From contig NZ_AKIY01000298.1 in the NCBI RefSeq assembly GCF_000282615.1, positions 1 to 42,861 of the forward strand: a DNA stretch of 42,861 bases. Reading direction: 5' to 3'. The stretch is from Bradyrhizobium sp. YR681 (lineage in GTDB: Bacteria; Pseudomonadota; Alphaproteobacteria; Rhizobiales; Xanthobacteraceae). Below are positions 15,785-23,587 of this stretch, piece by piece. The position numbers were made by a program, and so were the translations under genes. The notes under the pieces are model-generated. The model was not told the origin of the DNA, made no database searches, and was given only the letters and a program-made list of their open reading frames with translations. Each line of letters opens with the position of its first letter. Within the stretch, counting starts at the first letter, position 1.

Positions 15785-16021
15785 TCAAGACGAAACATCC
15801 GCCCGCGGCGGCGGATAGCGCCGCGCCAGCGCCGACAGCGGCAGATGCCGCTCGCCCTCCGGCAGCTCCAGGAAGGCCAGCACTTGCGGCCGCTTCCAGT
15901 CCCCGATGCCGAAATCCATCGCGGTCCATTTCTGCGGCTCGGGGCCTTCGAGGCCCCGGACCCAGACGAAATAGCGGGGGAGGTCGTCGGCGTCGGCTTC
16001 CGTCGTGCGTCTCCTGGCCAT
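15785..16021 (-). CDS. Conserved hypothetical protein, about 78 residues
   Basis: Reading from the ATG at 16021 gives 78 residues: DDLPRYFVWVRGLEGPEPQ, KWTAMDFGIGDWKRPQVLA, then ELPEGERHLPLSALARRYPPP. No signal peptide or membrane helix. The Trp-rich, charged sequence with one long conserved-looking block suits a small globular protein. A longer start at 16039 (MQRAALMARR) is possible; neither has a strong Shine-Dalgarno sequence. It converges on the AraC gene with 4 bases between stops. No family recognised. Confidence 0.6.
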   Translation of the reverse strand: MARRRTTEADADDLPRYFVWVRGLEGPEPQKWTAMDFGIGDWKRPQVLAFLELPEGERHLPLSALARRYPPPRADVSS

Positions 16022-16127
16022 CAAAGCTGCTCGCTGCATCGCTATCCGTTGCGGTAGGATATAGGTATCGGCTCGCTGAAGTCGAACTCCCGGCTGCCGA
16101 TCCTGTAGGGGCTCGACCGGTTGGTTA

Positions 16128-16607
16128 ATGTACAGGCCTGAAGATATGGACGAAGCCGGGATCGTTGGCTGGGGTGACGCTTCGGACGTCACGAAAAAGC
16201 TGATCGGCTCGTGGTCCCTCAGCCGGGTCATCGAAAACCAGGCGACGATGCAGGGTCTTGCGACTTTCACGCCACTGGACGGGGAGCGGCTGGCCTATCG
16301 CGAGCAGGGAGATCTGAAGCTTGCGAACGGCACCACAGTGCAGGCTGAACGCGAATACATCTTCAGCAGCAGCGCCGGTGGATTCAAGGTCTTCTTCAGG
16401 GAAGATCCACCGCGGCTGTTTCACGAGATTTCGCTGTCCGCCTCCTTGGGAGGAGAGCTGCGCGGGTGCGCGCGACATCTCTGCAAGCGCGACGAGTATC
16501 AGTCGGCCTACATGTTCCTGCCGGATGGGACGTTTGCCATCCGTCACGTGGTGTCGGGTCCAGGCAAGGACTACACGATGAACACGACCTATACGCCCCT
16601 CGCGTGA
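16128..16607 (+). CDS. DUF6314-like protein
   Basis: The 159-residue protein shows an N-terminal alpha/beta start (KKLIGSWSLSRVIENQATMQG), GLATFTPLDGERLAYREQGDLKL, REYIFSSS, VFFREDPPRLFHEI, and CARHLCKRDEYQSAYMF. This order (L.G.W..R; G.A.F; L.Y.E.G; R.Y; F..D; H.C..D.Y) is that of the DUF6314 family, recalled from memory rather than searched. The fold is beta-rich and lipocalin-like by pattern; function unknown. Start is ATG 16128 or in-frame ATG 16146; Shine-Dalgarno is weak for both. No signal peptide. Confidence 0.65.
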   Translation: MYRPEDMDEAGIVGWGDASDVTKKLIGSWSLSRVIENQATMQGLATFTPLDGERLAYREQGDLKLANGTTVQAEREYIFSSSAGGFKVFFREDPPRLFHEISLSASLGGELRGCARHLCKRDEYQSAYMFLPDGTFAIRHVVSGPGKDYTMNTTYTPLA

Positions 16608-16642
16608 TCAAGCCGGCGCGATGGTGACGTCCGTGCCGCGTT

Positions 16643-16945
16643 TCACTGCCAGAGGCGGCTCTCCGCCACGCGGTTGATGTCGGCGAGCCGGCGATCGGCG
16701 TCGGCGGTCAGGTCGATGCTTTCGACCAGCGTCAGCAGGCGGTGATAGGCGCCCTCGGCGATGTCGACTGGCAGCGGGGCCTCGTCAAAGGCTTCGACAT
16801 AGCTGCCGATGAGACCGCTGAGCAGGCGACAGAGGCCGCGCTGGGCGGGATCGTCCCGGCCGAGCGTCTCGAGCTTTTGCTGGAATGTCCGGAAGGTGCG
16901 CAGGCCGTGGTGCTGCTCTGAAAGCCACGCGTGCAGGTCGTTCAT
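16643..16945 (-). CDS. Hypothetical helical protein, 100 residues
   Basis: The ATG at 16945 has AGGAG 5 bases upstream. The protein is almost wholly helical and charged (MNDLHAWLSEQHHGLRTFRTF, QQKLETLGRDDPAQRGLCRLL, ESIDLTADADRRLADINRVAE) with no membrane segment or signal. The motif pattern fits a small cytosolic dimeric helical protein. I do not recognise a family. It is transcribed with the tRNA strand but its upstream region carries no clear promoter match. Only the 5' spacing supports independent expression. Confidence 0.65.
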   Translation of the reverse strand: MNDLHAWLSEQHHGLRTFRTFQQKLETLGRDDPAQRGLCRLLSGLIGSYVEAFDEAPLPVDIAEGAYHRLLTLVESIDLTADADRRLADINRVAESRLWQ

Positions 16946-17117
16946 ATGAGCTCCTTCGAATTGCGGAAGAAGCTACCGGTTTATACAGGCGGGATGTGAA
17001 GATTGGAAGGGGAGGGGATTGCTGAGACAGTCAGTCTTCGCCAAGAGGCTTCGCCGGACACGCCTCGCCTTTTCGGCTCAGCGCGGCTGCGCGACGCGAA
17101 GCCCAAAGGGCGAAGCG

Positions 17118-17202
17118 TGGTGCCCCTGGCCGGAATCGAACCAGCACTCCTTGCGGAACTCGATTTTGAGTCGAGCGCGTCTACCAGTTCCGCCACAGGG
17201 GC
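17118..17202 (-). tRNA. tRNA-Leu (CAA)
   Basis: The 85-base minus-strand sequence folds as a class II tRNA. The acceptor GCCCCTG pairs with CAGGGGC, and CCA is encoded at the 3' end (17118-17120). The anticodon stem CTCGA/TCGAG encloses the loop CTCAAAA, giving anticodon CAA (reads UUG). The TTCGATTCC T-loop and the long variable arm are present. Confidence 0.95.
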
Positions 17203-17359
17203 CCTCGGTCGGCCCCCCAAAGCGGGCGTCGCGAAGCCGGGGGACTATAGCCATGGACAAAGCGGGGTCAACCCGCGCCAAAGTGATCCCCGCCGTTCTC
17301 GACAGCTGCATGGCCCGGGGTTAGAGCCTAACGAAGCGACCCATCGAAAAGAGGCTGCC

Positions 17360-17899
17360 GTGACGACCCAGAGTGCCGCAATACCTGCATTCAAACCGGC
17401 GGCCGCGAGCCCTGCCCTGACTGCCGCGCTGCTCGTCACGCTGATCGCCGCGGCGACCATCGCTGGCGCCTGGTTCTTCCAGCTCGTGCTCGGGATCGTG
17501 CCCTGTCCGCTCTGCCTCGAGCAGCGCTACGCCTATTACCTCGCGGTCCCGCTTGGTGCGCTCACCGCGCTTGCGGCCAGGAGCGGCGCGCCGCGGCCGC
17601 TGCTGCTGGCGGGGCTCGCGATCCTCGCGCTGGCAACGCTCGCCAATGCCGGCCTCGGCGCTTACCACTCCGGCGTCGAATGGGGGTTCTGGAAGGGGCC
17701 GACCGATTGCTCCGGTCCCGTCGTCAATCTCGGCAGCGCCGCCGATCTGCTGTCCAAGCTCGACACCGTGAAGGTGGTGCGCTGCGACGAGGTGCAATGG
17801 CGCTTCCTCGGCCTCTCGCTCGCCGGCTACAACGTCCTGATCTCGCTCTTGATGGCCGCGATTTCGGCGTCGGGATTTGTGGCGACGGCGAAGCGCTAG
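17360..17899 (+). CDS. DsbB-like disulfide bond formation membrane protein
   Basis: The GTG at 17360 has AGAGG about 6 bases upstream and yields 179 residues, typical of short DsbB relatives; an upstream frame to 17003 crosses the tRNA and is discarded. Four membrane helices are visible. The first Cys pair is C49-P-L-C52 (VPCPLCLEQRYAYY), the second pair C117 (TDCSGP) and C142 (VRCDEVQWRFLGLSLAGYN). These match the DsbB redox pairs that reoxidise DsbA and pass electrons to quinone. The conserved Arg in the periplasmic-facing QRYAYY helix is present. It converges exactly onto the AbrB gene, stop codon to stop codon. Confidence 0.85.
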   Translation: MTTQSAAIPAFKPAAASPALTAALLVTLIAAATIAGAWFFQLVLGIVPCPLCLEQRYAYYLAVPLGALTALAARSGAPRPLLLAGLAILALATLANAGLGAYHSGVEWGFWKGPTDCSGPVVNLGSAADLLSKLDTVKVVRCDEVQWRFLGLSLAGYNVLISLLMAAISASGFVATAKR

Positions 17900-18985
17900 C
17901 TAATCGTCCACATCGTCCTGCGTGCGCCCGAACAGGTGCACGATGCCCGGCGTTGCGATCGTCACGAACACGAAGCGCGACAGATGATGGGCGCCGACGA
18001 AGATCGGGTCGATGTGCAGCGTCAGGGCCAGCGCCAGCATGGCGTCCATCGCGCCCGGCGCGAAGGCGACCACGACGTCGGAAAACTTCACCTGCGTGGT
18101 GAGCGCGACGATGACGACGAAGATCGCGGAGACGGCAATCGCCACGGCGAACGAGCCCAGCGCCGCATTGATGTGGCCCGCCAGCGTCTTGATCCGCATC
18201 CGCGCGAAGCGGCTGCCGATCAGGGCGCCGATGCCGATCAGCGCCACGCCGCGTACCCAATCCGGCAATCCGCCCTCGACCCAGCCTGCGCCATGCAGGA
18301 CGCTGGAGGCGATCATCGCGCCGAACATCCAGCTTGCCGGAAACTTGATCAGCCGCAGCAGCAGCGCCGCGGCGAGCGAGGCCGCGACCAGTTCGACGAG
18401 GTCGAGCGGCGAGGCGATCGCGGTCGTCAGCGTCGGCGCCGTGGAAGGTGCGATGCCCGCGATCGCCAGCACCATCGGCAGCGCCGCGGTGAGGATGATG
18501 ACGCGCATGGTCTGCACCACCGCGATGCCGGGCAGGTCGGCGCCGCGCTCGACCGCCAAAATGGTGATCTGCGACAGCGCGCCGGGGCTGCCGGCAAGGA
18601 AGGCCGAGGTGCGATCCCAGCCATGGATGCGCTGGAGATAGTAGCTCGAGCCGAAGGTCGAGCAGAAGGTGGCGAGCGCAAGCAGGCCGATGGTGAGGGG
18701 ATAGGCGCTGACCTGCTGGATCAGGTGGCGCGAGACGACCGAGCCCAGCGAAATGCCGAGCAGCACCAGCACGGTCTGGGTCAGTATCGGCGGCAGCGTG
18801 AGCTTGCGTCCGGCGATCGCGGCGATACCGACCGCGATCATCGAGCCCGAGATCAGCCCGCCGGGAAGGCCGGCGAGCAGAAACACGAGGCCGCCGGCGG
18901 CGCCGATGACGAGCGTCTCCACCGTGCTCAAGATCTCGGCACGGCTGGGCCATTCGAACGGCAGGGAGGCGGTGATTTGCTTCAC
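17900..18985 (-). CDS. AbrB-family integral membrane protein
   Basis: 361 residues, almost all hydrophobic, with about ten membrane helices. The two AbrB-domain halves are visible: GSPGALSQITILAVERGAD near the middle of the first half, and the matching VVAFAPGAMDAMLALALTLHIDPIFVGAHHLSRFVFV in the second, an internal duplication typical of the family (annotated variously as AbrB or ammonia monooxygenase-like). The transported substrate is unknown. The ATG at 18985 (MKQITASLPFEWPSR) is the natural start. It ends at 17900, immediately against the DsbB stop. Confidence 0.85.
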   Translation of the reverse strand: MKQITASLPFEWPSRAEILSTVETLVIGAAGGLVFLLAGLPGGLISGSMIAVGIAAIAGRKLTLPPILTQTVLVLLGISLGSVVSRHLIQQVSAYPLTIGLLALATFCSTFGSSYYLQRIHGWDRTSAFLAGSPGALSQITILAVERGADLPGIAVVQTMRVIILTAALPMVLAIAGIAPSTAPTLTTAIASPLDLVELVAASLAAALLLRLIKFPASWMFGAMIASSVLHGAGWVEGGLPDWVRGVALIGIGALIGSRFARMRIKTLAGHINAALGSFAVAIAVSAIFVVIVALTTQVKFSDVVVAFAPGAMDAMLALALTLHIDPIFVGAHHLSRFVFVTIATPGIVHLFGRTQDDVDD

Positions 18986-19084
18986 GCCACCTTATCGCAA
19001 ATCAGCGAGAGGCGCACAATTGCTGGCTCGTCATGCCGCAATGCGTACGCGTCTCGCCAAGGCGCGCGAAGGATCGCGCCGGAT

Positions 19085-19357
19085 TTACTTCTTGTCGGCG
19101 GCGGGAGCGGGATTGCCGGCCTTCGCTTCCTTCTTGCAGTCGCGACGGAATTTCTTGCGCTCCTTGCCCTTCAGTCCCTTGGCGTCCGCCTGCTTGGAGC
19201 ACTCGAGCGACTCGGCCGATCGCTCCTTGGTAACCTTCTTGTCGGCTGTGGCAGCCGTGTCGGTCTTGGCCGCCGGCGCGGCGGTCTGCGCGAAGGCCGG
19301 GCCGGCGGCGAGCAGGGAGGCGAGGGCGACGACGGCGAGGCGAGACGTGAAGGTCAT
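19085..19357 (-). CDS. PsiF-repeat small secreted protein
   Basis: The ATG at 19357 gives 90 residues with a signal peptide (LAVVALASLLAAGPAFAQ). The mature part is Lys-rich, then carries one PsiF-type repeat: SAESLECSKQADAKGLKG followed by KERKKFRRDCKKEA. PsiF-repeat proteins are small periplasmic proteins linked to phosphate starvation in E. coli; the Cys pair could form a disulfide. Only one repeat is seen, where E. coli PsiF has two. No Pho box was recognised here. The Shine-Dalgarno before this ATG is weak (AGAG). Confidence 0.72.
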   Translation of the reverse strand: MTFTSRLAVVALASLLAAGPAFAQTAAPAAKTDTAATADKKVTKERSAESLECSKQADAKGLKGKERKKFRRDCKKEAKAGNPAPAADKK

Positions 19358-19571
19358 GATGTTGCACTCTTGGGAGAATTGCGAAGGGTTGGGAACGTCG
19401 GCCCGTCTTGCTGAACGCGACATGAATAATCCGAACCGGTGGGATCACTATATTTTGGCGGCAGGAGCCATCACTTCCTTGTCGCCGATGGCCGGCACGC
19501 TAGGATAGCAATCCTCGTTTCACTTCCCCCGGAAGATCAAGCTCGGGAAAGACCAAGGAGGAGACCTCAGG

Positions 19572-20054
19572 ATGACCATTCAATCGAAATTGCTGTGTGC
19601 TGTTGCGCTGTCGGGTTTTGCCGCGCTGGTGGCGAGCGCGCCGGCCCAGGCGCTGACTTCGCAGGAGTGCAGCGCGAAATATCAGGCTGCCAAGAAGGAC
19701 GGCTCGCTCGGCACGACGAAGTGGAATGACTTCCGCAAGGCCCAGTGCGGCGCGGACGCGACGCCGGCTGCTGCGCCGACTGCGGCCGCTCCGGCGGCCC
19801 CCGCCGAGCCGAAGCAGGCGAAGAAGGAGGCCGCCCCCGCTGCCGCGCCGACCCTGCCGGCCGGCCCCGCGATCTACCCGAACGCGGTCGATCCGAAATA
19901 TTCCAAGGAGACCGCCGGCAAGGCACGCCTCCATACCTGCGTCGACCAGTACAATGCCAACAAGACCACCAACGGCAATGGCGGCATGAAGTGGATCGAG
20001 AAGGGCGGCGGCTACTACAGCGAATGCAACAAGAAGCTGAAGGGCGCCGCCTGA
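19572..20054 (+). CDS. Secreted protein with a duplicated Cys-bracketed motif
   Basis: 160 residues with a signal peptide (MTIQSKLLCAVALSGFAALV, cleavage near PAQA). AGGAGG lies about 10 bases upstream. Two copies of a motif (C-x3-Y-x-A-x-K ... KW ... C) occur: C33 to C59 and C123 to C152, joined by an Ala/Pro/Lys-rich linker (60-100). That architecture suggests two small disulfide-bridged lobes. No known family by name. It ends 50 bases before the TetR gene on the other strand, with a strong hairpin in between. Confidence 0.75.
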   Translation: MTIQSKLLCAVALSGFAALVASAPAQALTSQECSAKYQAAKKDGSLGTTKWNDFRKAQCGADATPAAAPTAAAPAAPAEPKQAKKEAAPAAAPTLPAGPAIYPNAVDPKYSKETAGKARLHTCVDQYNANKTTNGNGGMKWIEKGGGYYSECNKKLKGAA

Positions 20055-20070
20055 GGCTTCGATACGATGC

Positions 20071-20106
20071 AGAGGCCGGAGCCTGGCTCCGGCCTCTTGC
20101 GTTTCA
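20071..20106. terminator. Bidirectional terminator between convergent genes
   Basis: AGAGGCCGGAG (20071-20081) and CTCCGGCCTCT (20087-20097) form a perfect 11-bp stem with a CCTGG loop, followed by TGCGTTTC. It sits between the convergent stops at 20054 and 20104 and probably serves both. Confidence 0.65.
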
Positions 20107-20652
20107 GTCCAGCAGCTTTTCGGCCGATTTCGCCACCAGCTGCGATCGTTTGCGCGGACCGCGTTCGACGAACAGCAGGCTCTGGCCGAAGATGAAGCAG
20201 TAGAACAGAAAGGCCTGCGCCTCGGCCGCCTCGGCCTCGAGGCCGGTCGCGCGATAGAGTTCGGCGACATGCTTGAGCCGCGCCGCATCGACGCTCGCCA
20301 CCGCCGCCGCTGCGTTCTCGTCCGAGCGGGCCCATTGCCGGATCGCAAGCTCGATCGCCATGCCCTCCGGATTGAGCCGCTCGGAATAGAGCTGGATCAC
20401 GGCCTTCAGCCGCTCGCGGGGGGGCTCGCCATCGAGGCTCGTCTGCTGCGCGATGGACGCCGCGCGTCCCTCGCGCCAGCGCACCAGCATCGCATCGAGC
20501 AGCGCGGCGCGGTCGGCGAAGCGGCGATAGAAGCCGCCCTTGGTGACGCCGAGATTCTTTGCGAGCACCTCGACCCTGATGCCCTCGACGCCCGCCCGGG
20601 CGAGCTCGGTAAACCCTGCCTCGACCCAGACATCGCCCTTGCCGTCGCTCAT
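20104..20652 (-). CDS. TetR-family transcriptional regulator
   Basis: 182 residues. The N-terminal HTH is clear: VEVLAKNLGVTKGGFYRRFAD at 27-47, followed by a helical ligand-binding region ending FCFIFGQSLLFVERGPRKR. The ATG at 20652 leaves 22 bases before operator 1. The gene faces the two-thioesterase/LrgAB genes across a region with two near-identical palindromes, which is the classical TetR layout. A ligand is not readable from sequence; the neighbouring thioesterases make acyl compounds or acyl-CoA plausible. Confidence 0.88.
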   Translation of the reverse strand: MSDGKGDVWVEAGFTELARAGVEGIRVEVLAKNLGVTKGGFYRRFADRAALLDAMLVRWREGRAASIAQQTSLDGEPPRERLKAVIQLYSERLNPEGMAIELAIRQWARSDENAAAAVASVDAARLKHVAELYRATGLEAEAAEAQAFLFYCFIFGQSLLFVERGPRKRSQLVAKSAEKLLD

Positions 20653-20673
20653 GAAGGAAGCCTCACCGGTTCT

Positions 20674-20691
20674 TGATACGGTGCCGTATTG
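20674..20691. promoter_or_regulatory. TetR operator 1
   Basis: The core ATACGG-TG-CCGTAT is a perfect palindrome and extends to TGATACGGTGCCGTATTG. It lies 22 bases upstream of the TetR start. Confidence 0.7.
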
Positions 20692-20708
20692 CTAACGCGT
20701 CTCATGCC

Positions 20709-20726
20709 TGATACGCTACCGTATCA
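20709..20726. promoter_or_regulatory. TetR operator 2
   Basis: TGATACGCTACCGTATCA matches operator 1 at nearly every arm position and is palindromic in its outer seven bases. It begins 35 bases after operator 1 and lies 28 bases before the thioesterase start at 20755. The two together are likely bound by the divergent TetR protein. Confidence 0.7.
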
Positions 20727-20754
20727 GAATCAATCGACAGGGCGGGGAATGGCG

Positions 20755-21183
20755 ATGGAGCAGGCGGCGACCTATCGCGGCACGGTGTATCCGTGGCAGT
20801 GCGATCACGTCGGTCACATGAACATCATGTGGTATGTCGGCAAATTCGACGAGGCCAACTGGAATCTGTTCGCCCGTCTCGGGCTGACGCCGAGCTATTT
20901 GCGCTCCTCCGGCCGCGGCATGGCCGCCGTCCAGCAGAACATCACCTACAAGCGCGAGCTGCTCGCCGGCGACATCGTCGAGATCCGCAGCCATCTGCTC
21001 GAGGTCCGCGAAAAATCGATCCGCTTCCGGCACGATATGGTCAATGCCGAGACCGGCGAGATCGCCGCAACCTGCGAGATCACGGGCGTGCACGTGGACC
21101 GCAGCCAGCGCAAATCGGTGCCATTCGAAGATGTGGTCCGCGAGATCGCGCGCAGGCATCTTGCCGAGCCGGCCGAGGCCTGA
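20755..21183 (+). CDS. Hotdog-fold acyl-CoA thioesterase (4HBT family)
   Basis: The ATG at 20755 is preferred over 20749 because GGGGA lies 6 bases upstream of it; starts earlier than that would run into operator 2. The 142-residue protein has the 4HBT motif: D17-H-V-G-H-M-N (QCDHVGHMNIMWYV), where the Asp is the catalytic residue in YbgC-type enzymes, then IVEIRSHLLEVREKSIRFRH strands. These enzymes hydrolyse acyl-CoA or 4-hydroxybenzoyl-CoA thioesters. The gene is the first of a run (21183/21187, 3-base gap) with a second thioesterase and lrgA/lrgB. Confidence 0.85.
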   Translation: MEQAATYRGTVYPWQCDHVGHMNIMWYVGKFDEANWNLFARLGLTPSYLRSSGRGMAAVQQNITYKRELLAGDIVEIRSHLLEVREKSIRFRHDMVNAETGEIAATCEITGVHVDRSQRKSVPFEDVVREIARRHLAEPAEA

Positions 21184-21186
21184 GCC

Positions 21187-21672
21187 ATGGCTGCGTTCGA
21201 ACCGAAAAACCCGGGCTATCGCGCCGCGGCCATCGCCTTGTTCGACCGCCAGCCGGCGATGCATAGGCTCGGCATCGTGATCGTCCGCCTTGCGCCGGGC
21301 GAGGTCGAGCTGTCCATGCTGCATTCGGCTGAATTCACGCAGCAGAACGGCTTTGTCCATGCCGGCATCATCACGGCGGGGCTCGACAACGCCTGCGGCG
21401 TTGCCGCCTTCACCCTGATGCCGCGCGAGGCCGATATCCTCACCGTGGAGTTCAAGACCACGCTGCTGGCCCCCGCCCGCGGCGAGCGTTTCGTGTTCAA
21501 GGCGGAGGTGGTCAAGCCGGGTCGTACGCTCACTTTCTGCGAGGCCAGGGCCTTTGCCGAGCACGATGGGAAGACCACGCTGATCGCGACCATGACCGGA
21601 ACGTTGATGGCGATGCTGCCGCGCCAGGCGCCGCAGCCGTCGGGCATGTCCCGGGCCTTGCACGGCGATTGA
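21187..21672 (+). CDS. PaaI-type hotdog thioesterase
   Basis: 161 residues: a hotdog domain with FTQQNGFVHAGIITAGLDNACG, the PaaI-like central helix, followed by strands (EVKPGRTLTFCEARAFAEHDGK region). PaaI-family thioesterases act on phenylacetyl-CoA or related acyl-CoA. The catalytic Asn/Asp-rich helix is preserved in NGFVHAG. It starts 3 bases after the first thioesterase stop and so is translationally close-coupled; together they suggest removal or control of acyl-CoA intermediates under TetR control. Confidence 0.85.
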   Translation: MAAFEPKNPGYRAAAIALFDRQPAMHRLGIVIVRLAPGEVELSMLHSAEFTQQNGFVHAGIITAGLDNACGVAAFTLMPREADILTVEFKTTLLAPARGERFVFKAEVVKPGRTLTFCEARAFAEHDGKTTLIATMTGTLMAMLPRQAPQPSGMSRALHGD

Positions 21673-21706
21673 CAAGCCTGCCGGCGCATCCCTTGATGCG
21701 GCGGTC

Positions 21707-22090
21707 ATGCTCGCAAGTCTCGGTCTCATTCTGCTCTGCCAATTGATCGGCGAAGTGGTCGTGCGCGGTCTCGGCCTGCCATTGCCGGGTCCCGTGCTCG
21801 GCCTGTTGCTGCTTTTGATGCTGCTGCTCGCCCGCGAACGTTTTGCGCTGCTCGCGCGCGGACCGCTGCGCAATGATGGCGTGGAGACGGCCGGCAAGGG
21901 CCTGCTCGCGCATTTGTCGCTGTTGTTCGTGCCGGCCGGCGTCGGCGTCGTGCAGAAGCTCGATCTGCTCGCGGAGCACGGCATTGCCATCGTCCTCGTG
22001 CTGGCGCTCTCGGTGGTCGTCACCCTGCTCGCGACCGTGCTCACCTTCCGTCTCGTCAGCCGCCTGTTGAAGCAACAGGACGCGCGATGA
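21707..22090 (+). CDS. lrgA: LrgA/CidA family membrane protein
   Basis: 127 residues with four hydrophobic segments and the LrgA signature LPLPGPVLGLLLL, followed by LLAHLSLLFVPAGVGVVQ. LrgA/CidA are holin-like membrane proteins; in Gram-negatives their roles in envelope stress or metabolite export (for example pyruvate) are less well defined. It overlaps lrgB by four bases (ATGA). The Shine-Dalgarno before the ATG at 21707 is weak. It follows the thioesterases by 34 bases. Confidence 0.85.
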   Translation: MLASLGLILLCQLIGEVVVRGLGLPLPGPVLGLLLLLMLLLARERFALLARGPLRNDGVETAGKGLLAHLSLLFVPAGVGVVQKLDLLAEHGIAIVLVLALSVVVTLLATVLTFRLVSRLLKQQDAR

Positions 22091-22809
22091 AGGACAATCC
22101 ATTCTCGCTCTGGGTCTATCTCTCGCAGTCGCCGCTGCTCTGGCTGACCGTGACGCTGCTGGTCTATGCGAGCACCGATGCGGTGTCGCTGGCGACGCGG
22201 CGGCATCCGTTTGCCAATCCCGTGCTGCACGCGATGTGGATCATCGGCGCGTTCCTGCTTCTAACCGGTACGTCCTACACCACCTATTTCGCCGGCGCGC
22301 AGTTCGTGCACTTCCTGCTGGGACCCGCCACCGTCGCGCTCGCCGTGCCGCTCTACGAGAACCGCAAGCGCGTGGTTGTCTCGATCGTGCCGATGCTGGT
22401 GGCACTGGTCGCGGGTTCGGTGACGGCCATCGTCTCAGTCGTGCTGCTCGCCGAGCTCGCCGGGCTGCCGCGCGACGTCGTGCTCTCGCTGGCGCCGAAA
22501 TCGGTCACGGCGGGCGTCGCCATGGGTATCGCCGAATCGCTGCATGCCGATCCGTCGCTGGCGGCGGTCGCGGTCATCCTCACCGGCATCATGGGCGCGA
22601 TCATCGTGACGCCGCTGATGAACCGGACCGGCGTTACCGACTACCGCGCGCGCGGCTTTGCCGCCGGCCTTGCCGCGCACGGCATCGGCACCGCCCGCGC
22701 GTTCCAGGTCGACGAGATCGCCGGCGTGTTCTCCGGCATCGCCATGAGCCTGAACGCCTTGGTGACCTCCTTCCTGGTCCCCTTGGCGGTCACGCTGCTG
22801 GTGCGATGA
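22087..22809 (+). CDS. lrgB: LrgB family membrane protein
   Basis: 240 residues, hydrophobic throughout, with the LrgB domain: FVHFLLGPATVALAVPLYEN, LAPKSVTAGVAMGIAESL, GIMGAIIVTPLMNRTGVTD and the family GLAAHGIGTARAFQVDEIAG. LrgB is the partner of LrgA. It begins at ATG 22087 inside the lrgA stop (ATGA overlap), so the two are translationally coupled. The pair sits in the TetR-regulated run after two thioesterases. Confidence 0.88.
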   Translation: MKDNPFSLWVYLSQSPLLWLTVTLLVYASTDAVSLATRRHPFANPVLHAMWIIGAFLLLTGTSYTTYFAGAQFVHFLLGPATVALAVPLYENRKRVVVSIVPMLVALVAGSVTAIVSVVLLAELAGLPRDVVLSLAPKSVTAGVAMGIAESLHADPSLAAVAVILTGIMGAIIVTPLMNRTGVTDYRARGFAAGLAAHGIGTARAFQVDEIAGVFSGIAMSLNALVTSFLVPLAVTLLVR

Positions 22810-22896
22810 CATTGCGGCTGCGACCCTCTATATGATCGGTAACAATTCCCGGTTCCGAGCCGTATTTGCGAAGATGGGACCGAAACAGGACGAGAT

Positions 22897-23556
22897 ATGG
22901 CTGGATCTGGCAACAAGGGCCTCGTGCCGACGCGCCGTAGGGCGTTGACGCTGATCGGGGCAGGCGCCCTCGCAGCGGGCGGCCTCGCTTCGGTGCCGGC
23001 TGCCGCTGACAACGACGAGGTGCTGACCGAAAGCAAGGTGCTGCGAGATCCCGATACGCCTGTCGCGGGCAATCCCGACGGCAATATCACCATCGTCGAA
23101 TGGTCGGACTACAATTGTCCCTATTGCCGCAAGCTCGAGCCCGAACTGCGCCAGGTCGTGCAGGACGACGGCAAGGTCAGGCTGGTGATGAAGGACTGGC
23201 CGATCCTCGGGCCGGTCTCGGTCACCGCGGCGCGGATCGCGCTCGCGGCGAAATTCCAGGACAAGTATCACCAGGCCCATGATGCCATGATGGGGGTCAG
23301 CTCGCGCCTGACCGAGCCGCGCATCGACGAGCTGCTCGCGGCCGCCGGCGTCGACATGGATCGCCTCAAGCGCGATCTCGCCGATCGCGCCAAGGACATC
23401 GACGCCATCCTCAAGCGCAACAACGAGCAGGCTGAAGCCTTCGGCTTCCGCGGCACCCCGGCTTTCATCGTCGGCAAGTACCGCGTGCCGGGCGTGCTCA
23501 GCATGAACGAGTTCGAGCAGGTCATCGCCGATGCACGCAAGGCCAAGATGAACTGA
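22897..23556 (+). CDS. DsbA-family thiol:disulfide oxidoreductase
   Basis: 219 residues with an N-terminal twin-Arg-like signal (TRRRALTLIGAGALAAGGLA). The mature thioredoxin fold has the active-site C74-P-Y-C77 (YNCPYCRKLEPEL) and the cis-Pro P188 loop (RGTPAF). This layout fits DsbA or the DsbA-like domain that oxidises secreted proteins. The ATG at 22897 has AGGAC upstream. It is 87 bases after lrgB but on its own probable promoter; it could pair functionally with the DsbB-like protein at 17360. Confidence 0.9.
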   Translation: MAGSGNKGLVPTRRRALTLIGAGALAAGGLASVPAAADNDEVLTESKVLRDPDTPVAGNPDGNITIVEWSDYNCPYCRKLEPELRQVVQDDGKVRLVMKDWPILGPVSVTAARIALAAKFQDKYHQAHDAMMGVSSRLTEPRIDELLAAAGVDMDRLKRDLADRAKDIDAILKRNNEQAEAFGFRGTPAFIVGKYRVPGVLSMNEFEQVIADARKAKMN

Positions 23557-23587
23557 CGCTGGCCGTATGAGATCACAGCCAACACAA

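Noticed and set aside
17936..19414. Plus-strand open frame of 492 codons
   Set aside because: It lies antisense to the AbrB gene and reads as Arg/Asp/His-rich filler with no family features.
19358..19571. An EcfG promoter before the PsiF-repeat or duplicated-motif gene
   Set aside because: GGAAC occurs near 19397 but no CGTT falls at the right spacing on either strand.
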